This document shows positions 57,201 to 61,374 of a stretch of 64,000 bases of DNA, piece by piece. The notes beneath the pieces were generated by a model. That model did no database searches, was not told the origin of the DNA, and saw nothing but the letters and a program-made list of their open reading frames with translations. Position 1 is the stretch's first letter. Every line of letters starts with the position of its first letter. The translations under genes were made by a program, and so were the position numbers. The DNA comes from Megalonaias nervosa (taxonomy: Eukaryota > Mollusca > Bivalvia > Unionida > Unionidae), in contig JAECUM010009388.1 of the NCBI GenBank assembly GCA_016617855.1, positions 42,513 to 106,512 of the forward strand, in the 5' to 3' direction.

Positions 57201-57957
57201 TAATGTTTTTGTGCTAATAACAATTTTCTTCTTTCAGTCACAATGTCCCCAGTCTTTGCCTATTTTCCCCCAAAATCAATAGCCTTCTGCAGCAGCCCTC
57301 CAAAAAGCCTAGTAACTATCTTTGGCGGAGAACTCAAGAACTCTTTGACAAATGTTCAGAACAAAGCGAATTTATCAATATTCATATCCACAGATAATGG
57401 CAACAATATTTTCAGAGTTGCCCAGTAATCCATCAAAAACTGCACCAATCTGTGTGCCAGATGCAAAAAATGGATGGACAGATACAAGGATTCTGATATA
57501 TCCCAGCCATAACAAAAGAGCAATATAAGTGTTGGCTTGCTAAGAATCAGACTGACCTACAAATAAGGTTCACCTCATTATTGAAATTTATAGATTTAAT
57601 GTGATGAATTAAATGGTGTATTTTCCCCTGATTTTCATATCTAATAATTTTCTATTTTCATTTACAACAGTCCAAAATGCCAACACCTCAATATTTGTGA
57701 ACATCCAAAACCAAACATTTCATACCAAGCCCATTTCACAAAACAAAGAAAATGGAATAAAGTGCCCCAGAAAAGGGGTAAAAAACATTAAAATTGTCAG
57801 AAAATATTCTAAAGATGTCAAAAACTGAAGAATTTTTATAGAGTAGCTTTATGCTTAAAACGTTAGTTAAATTTACTTAATCGTAATAAAAATCACTTAC
57901 CACCATCTGGGCAGGTGTGGTCACTAACATGGCCAAAGCTTCCAGAGGTAAATGATA
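6165..57957 (-). CDS. TADA2B: TADA2B (Ada2b), SAGA transcriptional adaptor; 13 exons, 5' end outside window
   Basis: Seen: thirteen minus-strand exons (57901-57957, 55762-55865, 49146-49218, 48308-48491, 46692-46771, 41608-41679, 34379-34443, 32660-32715, 16573-16604, 15072-15155, 14640-14728, 8183-8245, 6165-6287) have AG acceptors and GT donors, compatible phases at every junction, and end in TGA. They encode about 359 residues matching vertebrate TADA2B in order: HVSDHTCPDGG, GPLSPS, LGYMPFRDD, EYDNEAETL, a basic helix with KERERRKKIARE, KKGITSLN, LPGYEMLSERER, MSPANYITIKT, and the SWIRM end FLTDNGWIGVT. Known: TADA2B is the metazoan SAGA-specific Ada2; it anchors and stimulates the GCN5/PCAF histone acetyltransferase in the nucleus. 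The N-terminal ZZ and SANT domains are missing and should be encoded beyond 64000. The first exon here needs one base from an unseen upstream exon. Identity is confident; individual borders are predictions without transcript data. Confidence 0.93.
6868..7675. mobile_element. non-autonomous hAT-like element, 808 bp
   Basis: The left end CAGACCTGCCAA and right end TTGGCAGGTTTG are inverted. The flanking hexamer CATTAT is duplicated exactly (6862-6867 and 7676-7681). The interior aligns with 12612-13410 (CATCTCAGTAAGGCAGTTGA, GAGGCTTA, CCATTTTTAAAAA) and both ends resemble those of the 2.8-kb copies. No transposase segment is left. It lies in the intron between TADA2B exons l and m. Confidence 0.85.
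8183..8245 (-). CDS. TADA2B: TADA2B exon l, SWIRM core
   Basis: The acceptor tttattttcag is followed by LCSSIGMSPANYITIKTCII and K, 21 codons in phase 0; the donor is gtaaat. It matches human LCSSLNLSPARYVTVKTIIIK almost residue for residue. Confidence 0.95.
8423..11209 (-). mobile_element. hAT-like DNA transposon, copy 1 (2787 bp)
   Basis: The ends CAGACCTGCCAACCCT and AGAGTTGGCAGGTCTG are inverted, and the 6-bp target site CCATGG is duplicated exactly at 8417-8422 and 11210-11215. It carries a broken transposase on the minus strand. TCAGTAAG-type motifs recur near the left end and CGTAAG-type motifs near the right. It is inserted in a SINE in the intron between TADA2B exons k and l. Confidence 0.93.
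8586..10904 (-). pseudogene. hAT transposase pseudogene (copy 1)
   Basis: Read from 10904 downwards: a BED-type zinc-finger region (WSCLEKGKKGDHYMYCTLC, then HGGRDDCC), then the RNase-H-like core (FSIATDGSND, ESDNASVMTCCNKGVFG, the CxxH-type motif SGCSCH), a CVTRWLSLGE segment, a Lys/Ser-rich linker, and the C-terminal dimerisation region with SNAGCERVFSFVAKK ending near 8586. The frame breaks near 10455, 10060, 9750 and 9460-9200, so it is not functional. Transposase would normally bind the element ends and cut and paste the DNA; the reading frame can be followed only by comparing copies. Closest to SCAND3/ZBED-like or ZNF862-like domesticated hAT proteins in style (inference). Confidence 0.88.
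11690..14080. repeat. dispersed repeat family A (AGGTCA-rich), split by a hAT derivative
   Basis: Units of about 130 bp repeat the order TTCTTCTTTCAGTCACAGTGACCT(T), TGACCTTTAGACC, AAATCAATAG, ATCCACAAAGTTTG, GTAGAACTAATGTTACTGTG. The array occupies 11690-12611 and resumes at 13411-14080 on the other side of the 799-bp element. Further copies: 40490-40985, 47050-47183 plus 47494-48080, and 57050-57460. Confidence 0.75.
12612..13410. mobile_element. non-autonomous hAT-like element, 799 bp
   Basis: A perfect 16-bp terminal inverted repeat CAGACCTGCCAACCCT / AGGGTTGGCAGGTCTG and an exact 6-bp duplication CCTTTA (12606-12611 and 13411-13416). It lies inside a family A repeat, whose sequence reads on across the site. 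The interior matches 6868-7675 and carries no transposase. Confidence 0.93.
14090..14520. repeat. dispersed repeat family C
   Basis: Shares phrases such as CACCATCTTCATTTA, GATATGATCACCCATTC, TAACAAGAT..ACAAGATGGCCACTGT with 45250-45600, 50270-50474 plus 53288-53560, and 62640-63100. Short open frames here are not considered genes. Confidence 0.65.
14640..14728 (-). CDS. TADA2B: TADA2B exon k, start of SWIRM region
   Basis: The acceptor cctttttcag is followed by LKDEDGSVPNTQDMVSLPGY and EMLSERERR; the donor is gtaggt. LPGYEMLSERER matches human LPGFELLSDREK at the beginning of the SWIRM domain. Confidence 0.9.
15072..15155 (-). CDS. TADA2B: TADA2B exon j
   Basis: The acceptor gagtatgcag is followed by DLIECQA and KRETPLISGGKPSRRARRFT. 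The donor gtattt is weak, but it is the one that leaves the single base needed by the next exon; a nearer GT (after aggag) breaks the phase. GC content and codon use are higher than in the surrounding intron. An alternative acceptor at 15186 also keeps the frame open. Confidence 0.68.
15200..16560. other. intron sequence without recognised features
   Basis: Intron between TADA2B exons i and j. AT-rich; I see no coding segment, TIR pair or repeat shared with the rest of the window. Confidence 0.5.
16573..16604 (-). CDS. TADA2B: TADA2B micro-exon i (32 bp)
   Basis: A 32-bp exon with a good acceptor (tttatctttcag) and a consensus donor (gtaagt). It takes two bases from the preceding exon, encodes EKLDILIDDG, and passes one base on. 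Including it reconciles the otherwise incompatible phases of the exons at 32660 and 15155, which is the main argument for it. It sits about 16 kb from the preceding exon. Confidence 0.7.
17678..20345 (-). mobile_element. hAT-like DNA transposon, copy 2, one end missing
   Basis: Starts with CAGACCTGCCAACCCT and parallels copies 1 and 3 base for base over long stretches. The alignment stops near 20345 (GAACACAGACTGAA), where the other copies still have about 170-200 bp to go. The hexamer CTTATG beside the left end is not found again on the right, so the right end was lost after insertion. Confidence 0.87.
17953..20199 (-). pseudogene. hAT transposase pseudogene (copy 2)
   Basis: Same domain order as copy 1: MSSKQKCVRGG start, BED-type finger (YIYCTLCRVDLNISH, CCRHVNSQK), a core with ESDNASVMTCCNKGVFG and SGCSCH, KHCVTRWLSLGEGIKRLLEQ, and a dimerisation region with HSNAGCERVFLFIAKN. 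Breaks fall near 19700, 19560, 19320, 18990 and 18730-18450. A short insertion reads FFEHN where the other copies read LVEHN. Not functional. Confidence 0.86.
20608..20745. repeat. imperfect direct duplication of about 50 bp
   Basis: GGTTATTTTTATTACAAAGC..GACCTCAGAAGC..ACT at 20610-20660 is repeated with few changes at 20697-20745. It lies within the pogo-like element upstream of its transposase remnant. Confidence 0.6.
20880..21290 (+). pseudogene. pogo/Tigger DDE transposase remnant
   Basis: In-frame segment NMIINMDEILVYFDCIPGW around 21010-21063 matches the DET-VYFD catalytic block of pogo/Tigger/jerky-type DDE_1 transposases. It is followed by a MRIRL segment and, after a stop, LVVSTSGDVLSLTIFHG, the next conserved strand of the fold. 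Frameshifts upstream and stops downstream make it non-functional. Confidence 0.75.
21640..21800. repeat. dispersed repeat family E, copy 2
   Basis: Second copy of the segment at 5320-5480 (CCCTCTCCCCC, ACACATTCCAAACTGTTGCC, GTACATATGTATATGCTTTC). Confidence 0.5.
22636..22784 (-). pseudogene. DIRS tyrosine recombinase, C-terminal part
   Basis: ISIHEVKAVATSIEFDRNC followed by SPTDIIQVMGWG matches the conserved HE(V/L)RA.A.S and (D)I..A..W motifs containing the second catalytic His/Arg box (the Arg is Lys here). It is the piece on the far side of the hAT-Ac insertion. Confidence 0.75.
22785..25873 (+). mobile_element. hAT-Ac/ZBED-like DNA transposon (3089 bp)
   Basis: The ends TAAGGGTGTAACGATAG and (reverse complement) TAGGGGTAAGTATTGCC are imperfect inverted repeats of the hAT-Ac type. 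The 8-bp target GCGAATAA is duplicated exactly (22777-22784 and 25874-25881). It encodes a ZBED-type transposase on the plus strand and is inserted in the tyrosine recombinase of a DIRS-like element. Confidence 0.92.
22821..25045 (+). pseudogene. hAT-Ac (ZBED1-like) transposase, one frameshift and one stop
   Basis: Domains in order: BED finger (VWNNFSLKREF, VCNMCKTEIKH, then HLQHHHPSV); first catalytic region LTTDRWTSRAMES; LVTDNASNMAV; a CYAQILNLAAQ block where the usual CxxH has lost its His; DDCTQWNSAADMIERF; long middle; C-terminal dimerisation region (NPLQWWRDH, SSYARELLCIPATSVPSERV). A one-base frameshift occurs near 23640 (VLQTQAL to SESHTGA) and an in-frame TAA at 24032-24034; otherwise it is open to the end near 25045. 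The intact protein would be roughly 740 residues. Not functional as read, but recently so. Confidence 0.9.
26029..26340 (-). pseudogene. DIRS tyrosine recombinase, N-terminal part
   Basis: FLFSLFEERKLAISTIKGYS matches the core-binding start of DIRS-type tyrosine recombinases (FL..L.E.KLA.STI.GYRSAI). It is followed by a decayed segment and then the hAT insertion. The rest of the domain continues, frame-broken, to 25882. Confidence 0.72.
26350..26850 (-). pseudogene. DIRS pol remnant upstream of recombinase
   Basis: Broken frame with HLILIAPLRREKFWINNL, resembling the LIAP.WP...W block at the end of the RNase H region in DIRS elements, then a short linker leading into the recombinase. Several stops. 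Confidence 0.55.
27820..29821. mobile_element. Tigger/mariner-like element containing a SINE
   Basis: The left end CAGTAAAACCTGTTATGAGA and right end (reverse complement CAGTAAAAACTGTTACGAGC) are inverted; left flank TA, right flank AA (TA expected). Motifs like GGTCGCTCATAACAG repeat inside the right end. A possible minus-strand N-terminal piece (MDEPPTKKRQILRPEKM) starts near 28280. The element contains the SINE at 28667-28985. No DDE domain seen. Confidence 0.68.
28667..28985 (+). mobile_element. full-length tRNA-derived SINE (319 bp)
   Basis: The tRNA-like head has an A box (TGGCCTAGTGG) and a B box (GGTTTGAACCCC). A conserved body follows (GTTAGGACTGGTCGGC, GGGTGGGACATCATGCC, CAGTGCTAGACATCACT, GACTGAAAAATTGTTAAAGC) and a CA-rich tail. 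A perfect 14-bp target duplication CTCTTGCTGGTTTA flanks it (28653-28666 and 28986-28999). Best reference copy of the family in the window. Confidence 0.95.
30326..31757 (-). mobile_element. diverged hAT-like relative (1432 bp)
   Basis: The ends CAGAGCTGCCAACCCT and AGGGTTGGCAGGTCTG are inverted repeats of the same type as the other hAT copies. Flanks CAATTG (30320-30325) and CAATCG (31758-31763) match at 5 of 6 bases. The interior differs from the 2.8-kb copies and is internally deleted. Confidence 0.82.
30690..30860 (-). pseudogene. hAT transposase remnant
   Basis: A minus-strand segment around 30830-30700 reads LFVSFLVEHNLPFSVGDHG. It matches the post-BED conserved block of hAT proteins (FV.FL.EHNLPF...DH), also seen in degenerate form in the other copies (YFTNFLVEHNVAIAASDH). 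No other transposase domain is left. Confidence 0.7.
32660..32715 (-). CDS. TADA2B: TADA2B exon h
   Basis: The acceptor tttgaccag is followed by GSLAQMKRNSMASKKAAE; the donor is gtaagt and two bases carry over. A second AG lies 5 bp further in (exon would start at 32710) and opens another stop-free frame. The first AG was chosen because only its phase joins to the 32-bp exon at 16573 and then to 15155. The segment itself is poorly conserved, so support comes from phase and splice signals. Confidence 0.72.
32720..34370. other. intron sequence without recognised features
   Basis: Intron between TADA2B exons g and h. AT-rich with short open frames only; no TIR pair or family resemblance noticed. 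Confidence 0.5.
34379..34443 (-). CDS. TADA2B: TADA2B exon g
   Basis: The acceptor cttttcag is followed by EIEDFEDEKLKRDKKKENRK and KL; the donor is gtgagg. It aligns with the human segment ending KREKRKENKNLAG. It ends on a complete codon. Confidence 0.88.
35111..37113. mobile_element. Tigger/mariner-like element (2003 bp), no recognisable transposase
   Basis: The ends CAGTGTGACCCTGCTATAAC and (reverse complement) CAGTGTGACCCGGCTATAGC are inverted and flanked by TA on both sides (35109-35110, 37114-37115). The further subterminal motif ATGTTATA recurs inside both ends. The interior has no recognisable transposase. Confidence 0.78.
37373..37519. repeat. large palindrome / fold-back, ~63-bp arms
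   Basis: The left arm (GAATCTCAAA..GGTAATGATTTAATATTAAAT..ATGAAAC..GTTGAATAATGT) is the inverse of the right arm, around a roughly 20-base loop near 37435-37456 containing GCGAGCCTTGGTGAG. Arms pair nearly end to end with a few mismatches. Confidence 0.85.
38740..39600 (-). pseudogene. DIRS-type tyrosine recombinase remnant
   Basis: Frame-broken, but with LCPVSALRFYLTSQEFSD near 39090-39040 and SFDNVMRAAFWWSCTTVSSF near 38895-38835, matching the (C)PV.AL..Y and (S)LD.(I/V)L.AA.W......F block of DIRS recombinases, which precedes the nucleophilic Tyr. Many stops. Confidence 0.62.
39619..39999 (-). pseudogene. DIRS RNase H-region remnant
   Basis: One open frame of 126 codons contains VRFATRLNNKLPFSSL, SVYMEFTVYAFPPFKLIHR and the end of the LIAP-like block. 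The pair (F)ATRLN..LP...SP and YAFPPF.L..R is diagnostic of the end of the reverse transcriptase/RNase H region in DIRS elements, just before the recombinase. Confidence 0.75.
40490..40985. repeat. dispersed repeat family A copy
   Basis: TGTGACCTTGACCTTTAACA, CTTCTTTCAGTCCCTCTGAC, AATTGCAAACTATCTGCAA and AACAGACAGACAGACAC, in the order of family A. Confidence 0.65.
41608..41679 (-). CDS. TADA2B: TADA2B exon f
   Basis: The acceptor caatttgcag is followed by KEKELKARIKALMKFRKKGI and TSLN, aligned with human KEKMLRAKIRELQRYRRNGIT. The donor is gtaagt and phase matches both sides. Confidence 0.93.
41700..45240. other. intron sequence without recognised features
   Basis: Intron between TADA2B exons e and f. 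I see AT-rich unique-looking sequence, short poly-C and poly-T runs (for example 42361-42369) and no coding or TIR structure. Confidence 0.45.
45250..45600. repeat. dispersed repeat family C copy
   Basis: CATTTTCATTTAGGACCA, GAAGTCTTTTGGTGAAAACG, CATTATGACTCTCCATTC, AGCAATAAAGC..GAAGATGGCTACTGTGTC. The only open frame is antisense-free repeat sequence, not a gene. Confidence 0.65.
45590..46560. repeat. dispersed repeat family B copy
   Basis: Multiple units with AAGATGCATCC, AAGTTTCATGATT, TAAATGCAAAAACTTGACC, GGGTCACAGTGACATA; matches 4250-5110 and 16870-17361. Confidence 0.68.
46692..46771 (-). CDS. TADA2B: TADA2B exon e
   Basis: The acceptor ttgtttcag completes an Arg codon and reads EFQEKLKPFAHFLPSAEFEL then YFESLQ, aligned with human LRLKLRPLYQFMSCKEFDDLFENM. 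The donor is gtaagt and one base carries over. Confidence 0.92.
47050..48080. repeat. dispersed repeat family A copy, split by a SINE
   Basis: Family A phrases at 47090-47183 (ATTTCAGCCACAATGACC) and 47494-48080 (CAGTGACCTTGATCTTTGAC, ATCCACAAAGTCTGGTAACT), separated by the SINE. Confidence 0.65.
47184..47493 (-). mobile_element. SINE copy, minus orientation
   Basis: Reverse of the SINE at 28667: tRNA-like head at 47400-47493 (GGTTTGAACCC reversed, CCGATGGCCTATTGGTTAGA), body with CCACCCAGTCACATT..CTGACACCAGGCCAACC. A near-perfect 13-bp duplication (CCTAAAATATGTG at 47171-47183; CCTACAATATGTG at 47494-47506) flanks it. Confidence 0.88.
48308..48491 (-). CDS. TADA2B: TADA2B exon d, basic helix plus Ala-rich insert
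   Basis: The acceptor atcttgcag is followed by IKLTQIEKYRSRLKERERR and KKIAREYGL, matching the human RKLKERQRRKNIARDYNL region. An alanine-rich and then Ser/Lys-rich stretch (ITAAAQAAVAAAS, then KSLSSKKKLSKEDR) replaces the lysine-rich loop of the human protein. The donor is gtatgg and two bases carry over. The Ala-rich run looks lineage-specific. Confidence 0.92.
48600..49035. repeat. tandem repeat, ~5 units of 80-90 bp
   Basis: Each unit reads approximately TTTAACAAAAAGGGACCCAT, AATGATTGTCCTTCATGTG, AGGTGTCCTTTATA.ACAGGT. Units start near 48660, 48730, 48815, 48895 and 48970, inside the intron between TADA2B exons c and d. Confidence 0.75.
49146..49218 (-). CDS. TADA2B: TADA2B exon c, acidic segment
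   Basis: The acceptor tttatttcag is followed by EYDNEAETLVSSLAIDYDDE and DLDI; the donor is gtgggt. Human TADA2B has EYDQDAETL followed by an acidic run at the same place. It leaves one base in phase with the next exon. Confidence 0.93.
49770..49909 (-). mobile_element. partial SINE (tRNA-like head only), minus orientation
   Basis: Matches the first 140 bp of the SINE in reverse (ACTAACCTCTTAATGCC, AGTCTTTGGCATGACT, TTTGAACCCACAACCTCC, ACCACTTAGGCCACCG). The rest of the body is missing. Confidence 0.85.
50475..53287 (-). mobile_element. hAT-like DNA transposon, copy 3 (2813 bp, best preserved)
   Basis: The ends CAGATCTGCCAACCCT and AGAGTTGGCAGGTCTG are inverted. The 6-bp target GAGATG is duplicated exactly (50469-50474, 53288-53293). 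It carries the longest surviving transposase segments of the family and is inserted in a family C repeat within the TADA2B intron between exons b and c. Confidence 0.94.
50732..52986 (-). pseudogene. hAT transposase pseudogene (copy 3, least broken)
   Basis: A 306-codon open frame from 52986 (likely start at MSSKRKC, 52953) carries the BED-type finger and the core up to SGCSCHLIHLAAKKG, including FSIATDGSND and ESDNASVMTGCNKGVFG. A break near 52066 leads to a 111-codon piece (SVNRQMELKDLQTLCGKEQR, then CVPRWLSLGEG); a frameshift near 51900 leads to the Lys-rich linker; a last 279-codon frame (51571-50732) has RLRENMLELLKHL and the dimerisation block HSNAGCERVFSFVAKT. Only about three breaks separate it from a continuous protein of about 700-800 residues. 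Confidence 0.9.
53629..54152 (+). pseudogene. possible C-terminal remnant of a Tigger-type transposase
   Basis: One open frame of 133 codons contains SDYNDDENVPLATVHDALHL then LESGNEYF, resembling the acidic tail with a D(D/E)(D/E)VP motif and a repeated AL..L...YL helix at the C-terminus of Tigger/CENP-B-like proteins. No catalytic motif and no TIR pair found around it. Could also be chance. Confidence 0.3.
54642..55617 (-). mobile_element. SINE copy, minus orientation, split by a MITE
   Basis: The tail and distal body lie at 54642-54746 ((GT)n, then TTAGCTTTAACAATTTTTCA, TAGTTATGTCTA), the proximal body and tRNA-like head at 55395-55617 (CTAGCACTAGGGCATCATTC, CAACCAGTCCTAACACTAAC, ACCACTTAGGCCACAGG). 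The reading resumes exactly across the inserted 648-bp element, with CTA duplicated. Confidence 0.85.
54747..55394. mobile_element. non-autonomous Harbinger-like MITE (648 bp)
   Basis: The left end GGTGGCAGGGTCCAGTTT and right end (reverse complement GGGGGCAGCGGCCAGTTT) match at 15 of 18 bases. A 3-bp duplication CTA (54744-54746, 55395-55397) flanks it and the interrupted SINE is restored by removing it. No coding sequence. A 3-bp target and GG-GC ends suggest PIF/Harbinger (inference). Confidence 0.72.
55762..55865 (-). CDS. TADA2B: TADA2B exon b, conserved GPLSPS/LGYMP block
   Basis: A pyrimidine-rich acceptor (a run of T, then ccag) precedes GPLSPSITTPINPLELSIQ and LGYMPFRDDFER; the donor is gtaagt. 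This is the most strongly conserved linker block of TADA2B (human GGPLSPSLTTP and LGYMPLRDDYE). It ends on a complete codon. Confidence 0.95.
57050..57460. repeat. dispersed repeat family A copy
   Basis: TTTCTTCTTTCAGTCACAATG, CCAAAATCAATAGCCTTCTG and CATCCACAAAGTCTGATCCA, in family A order; a 3' stretch is diverged. Confidence 0.55.
57901..57957 (-). CDS. TADA2B: TADA2B exon a (first visible), linker after SANT
   Basis: Bordered by acceptor ctacatttcag and donor gtaagtgat. It starts with the last two bases of a codon, reads SFTSGSFGHVSDHTCPDG and leaves one base (g) that completes glycine with the next exon. The segment VSDHTCPDGG aligns with the conserved VTDHTCPSGG of human TADA2B. Confidence 0.88.
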
Positions 57958-58829
57958 CTGAAATGTAGAGATCATATTAATGAATATAAACTTAAAACAA
58001 TAAATGACGTATCCAAACTAGTTTAAAAATAAGAAAAAATCATCCTGAACATGAATATAATTGGTTCAATAGAAGCAGTTTTTATAAATATTTTATTTCA
58101 GTTTTTTCAGTTACTGATCCAAGGTTCATACAAATATTTCATCAGAAAATTTAAACACTTAAATTACCTGCTTATAAGCTAAGGAAGAATTTTGGTTCTA
58201 TTAAGTATGGTCCATAAAATTTCAAAATTTAGTAAATGAACCTCATTCTTATGCAAGAACTTTTGTTAATCCAGGCTTAGGCAGAGATAATGTAGCTCAG
58301 CAGGCTTTGAGGCATGGAGATTGAGATGCAGTCAAGATATCTTGAGTTTTTTATTCATGCAAGCAAAATGATTCTAACGTTCCTTTTGCCCAATTTTCAT
58401 TCTTTTTATGCATTTAACTTTGATTGTTAGACTTCAAATCACTTCTACTTATTGTTCCAACTGAGGATACTGTAGCTCTATAATTTCAGAGTTGTAATGG
58501 TGCTGGAGTCTTTAGAGCTAAGGTCATATGCACAGGCATTTTCAGCAGATCTTGGTAAATCTGCACATGGTGCTAGTTCTATGGTATTTCTTTATCGACC
58601 TCAATTAAGAAAAAATTAATACTGTATTTTACAAGCAATTTTCCACTTGTTTTCAATAATCTTAGGTATAACAGGGATCAAAAACATACCATTTTGAGAT
58701 TTTAATTTTCAATTACTGTGATCAGTACAAGTTGATGGTAATGTTCCTGCCATCATTATGACTAAAGGCCATCAAAGCTACCACTGATCCAACATCTTTC
58801 CACAAACACAAGGAATAGATCATTTCCCA

Positions 58830-58830
<1 letters not shown>

Positions 58831-58865
<35 letters not shown>
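58831..58865. repeat. (CT)n(AT)n microsatellite
   Basis: (CT)10 at 58831-58850 followed by (AT)n to 58865, directly against the left end of the pogo-like element. Confidence 0.95.
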
Positions 58866-60452
58866 CAGTAGTCCCCCTCTTGAACGGCCCCCCCTCACCA
58901 GCGGCCACCCGCTCCTTATGGCCAGAATCCAAAGGCACTGACGAATTTGTGTTCAAAATTACCCCTCACAAAAGGCCACCTGGCTAACACGACCAGCTGC
59001 CAGCATATTTGTGCAAAAATATAAAATTTACCCCTCACAAGCAGCCGCATTTTATTTTGTAATATGTATCCTGAACCAATTTTATTCATAACGTGTGTCA
59101 AGTAATCCGATGTCAGGTTTTCGTTCCTGAAAGTGTTGACTAAAGTACATGTACCACTAAGGTTAATATTATATCATTTACGCCTCATTTATTCCATAAA
59201 GCCGAGAAAGACTCAAATTTTAATCCATACAAAAAGGTAAGTACACGTAATCCGATTAGCCTTACTGCTGTGTTATCATGAGATGTCCGGTTTAACCACT
59301 GATAATTGTTAAGATTATAATTATTAACAGTAGTAACAGCTGAGAAGTGGCAGTATTGATGTACAATACACAAGTCAGCGGGAAAATGGTTTGACAGCCT
59401 TTATGGCTTCCCTTGGTAAGATGTTGAGCTTGTTCACTTCCATAATTAGTGGCTATTACTACTGACATTAATTGTCAAGATTGCAAATCCTAATGGCCGC
59501 GATGTGCTACTGTTCAGGTCAATTCTGCGTACATATTGAGCCGTTTTGGCTTCTGTCACTTAGTGTAAAACAATGTAAAATCAATAGGGTACCAGACTGC
59601 GACTAATGAATCACGTGACAAGATCGCTGTCTTTAAAAATATGGCATTTTGTTTAAATGTAAAAAAAATTTTTATTCAGTCTTGTAGTTGGCAACATTGG
59701 AATAAGTTATTGCAAAAAGATCAACATGTCATCGAGGAAAAGAAAAATTCTCAGTTTAGAAGAGAAAGTGAAAGTAATTCAGTTGACTGAAAAGGGGGAG
59801 AGTTCGAGGATCCTGGCAGAAAAATTTGATGTCGGAAAGACTCAGATAAACAATATCATGAAAGATAGGGAAACAATTCTGCAGAAATGGGAAGGTGGAA
59901 TGGACGGAGAAAGGAAGATTGTTAGAGCCAGGAGATGTTTGTATCCTGATTTGAATGAAATGGTTTTTGAATGGTTTTGCACTGCGCATGCTAAGAACAT
60001 TCCACTCACCAGTCGAATGATCCAAGAAAAAGCAACAATTTTGTCAGTTGAAATGGGATATGACGACTTTACCGCAACTAACTGGATAAATTTTTCAAGC
60101 ATAAGAATTCTTAGGAACACTGGTATTGTATTTAAGTGTCTGTTGGTGACAGATGATGTGATCTGTAACATTATTATAAAGACGGTTTTAAAACTACATG
60201 TATATCAATAGTTATTCATAGCATTCTTTTGAAAATGATGAAATAGTTTGTTTCACATTGATTTCACAATGTGCATGTGATTTTTAAATGAAAATATTAA
60301 ATGTTTTAGAATTAAATGTAGTTGTGACTTTCTATATACATGTATGTACATGTGTTTCCTATTCGCATTTGTCATCCCCCTCTAGAAAGGCCACCCGCAT
60401 TATAAGGCCACTTTCCTGTTGCAATAGGGGTGGCCTTATAAGAGGGGGACTA

Positions 60453-60455
<3 letters not shown>
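58866..60455 (+). mobile_element. pogo/Tigger-like element (1590 bp) inserted in a TA repeat
   Basis: The ends CAGTAGTCCCCCTCTTGAAC and (reverse complement) CAGTAGTCCCCCTCTTATAA are inverted and flanked by TA repeats on both sides. Motifs like GGCCACCCGC recur near both ends. It encodes the N-terminal half of a CENP-B/pogo-like transposase (59726-60211) but lacks the DDE domain. Confidence 0.9.
59726..60211 (+). pseudogene. pogo-like transposase, N-terminal DNA-binding half
   Basis: Open frame of 161 codons starting MSSRKRKILSLEEKVKVIQL. Residues 1-50 form a Psq/CENP-B-type helix-turn-helix (AEKFDVGKTQINNIMKDRE). Residues 75-130 form the second, Tc5/CENP-B-type HTH (EMVFEWFCTAHAKNIPLTSR, QEKA). 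The frame then degrades after DDFTATNW and ends before the catalytic DDE domain, so the protein could bind DNA but not transpose. Full family members are roughly 450-600 residues. No introns or host context suggest domestication; a deletion derivative is simplest. Confidence 0.82.

Positions 60456-60519
<64 letters not shown>
60456..60519. repeat. (TA)n microsatellite
   Basis: About 32 TA units to the right of the pogo-like element. Open frames of alternating Ile and Tyr through it are artefacts. Confidence 0.97.
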
Positions 60520-60522
<3 letters not shown>

Positions 60523-61277
60523 CTTTGGTAACCTTGTCTGAACATATACTTAACATCGCAAAGTACAACTTTTTTTTAACCAGCCCAGTCAACAATACCA
60601 CATTTGGGGTGAAACGATATACAACCAACAATATGATATATTATTCATACATATCAACATGAATGTCTTAGTTGGGTGGTGCAATTTCAGATGTTTTGAC
60701 ATACTGGTTGTATTTTCATTATGCTCAAATGTAACAGAGACTGCACAACAGAGACTGCAGACAGATGTAAACTAGTTAACTGGTCCAACACCACTGTCAT
60801 CATTGACAGGAAAACCAAAATACTTCCAAAAAGACAACTTGCTAGTTATCAGAGAGTCTAGTTTAGCTATCTTGGGCTGCTCCAATTGATCAGACAAAAG
60901 ACTAATCTTGGTGACCAAGCTGTCTGTTTTGGATCACATGAAAGGATCACAAACATCTAAGTGACAAGGATTAATCAGTGGCCATGAGTTCTATAACCAG
61001 TTCCACACCCATACCCCTCCATGAGCCCCCTCACACAGGAAAAATATTGTCTCTTACTTTAATGCAATAATTATGAGAAAGAAAAAATAATTACCAAAAT
61101 CTGTTATCAGTTTTGTTTGGAAAGGATTACATTTTCTTAAAAAGAATTGAATTACTGCAATTTCCTCATGCCAGGTAAATTTTATATACCCGCTTATGAA
61201 TTGTACTCCACCTTCAATCTCAGAATTATTTACCCAGCACAATTAGTCTAGCTGAGAATTATGTAATCCCTTCTTAC

Positions 61278-61371
61278 CTTACAAATTTCAAACACCACCA
61301 TGCTCCATTCATGCAAACTTGTGCCATTTGGAAAAATGTAGTCATCAAAGGCAAGTGCAATGTTAAACCTA
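61278..61371 (-). other. possible exon, unassigned
   Basis: Bordered by an AG acceptor (catacataaatatag) and a consensus donor (gtaaga). One frame is open across it, with NIALAFDDYIFPNGTSLHEW and SMVVFEICK. It lies on the TADA2B strand upstream of the first visible exon, but its end phase does not join to 57957 and it matches no TADA2B segment I know. It could be an exon of another gene or chance. Confidence 0.25.
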
Positions 61372-61374
61372 TAT

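Noticed and set aside
60288..60662. Open frames with long alternating Ile-Tyr runs
   Set aside because: Translation of the (TA)n microsatellite.
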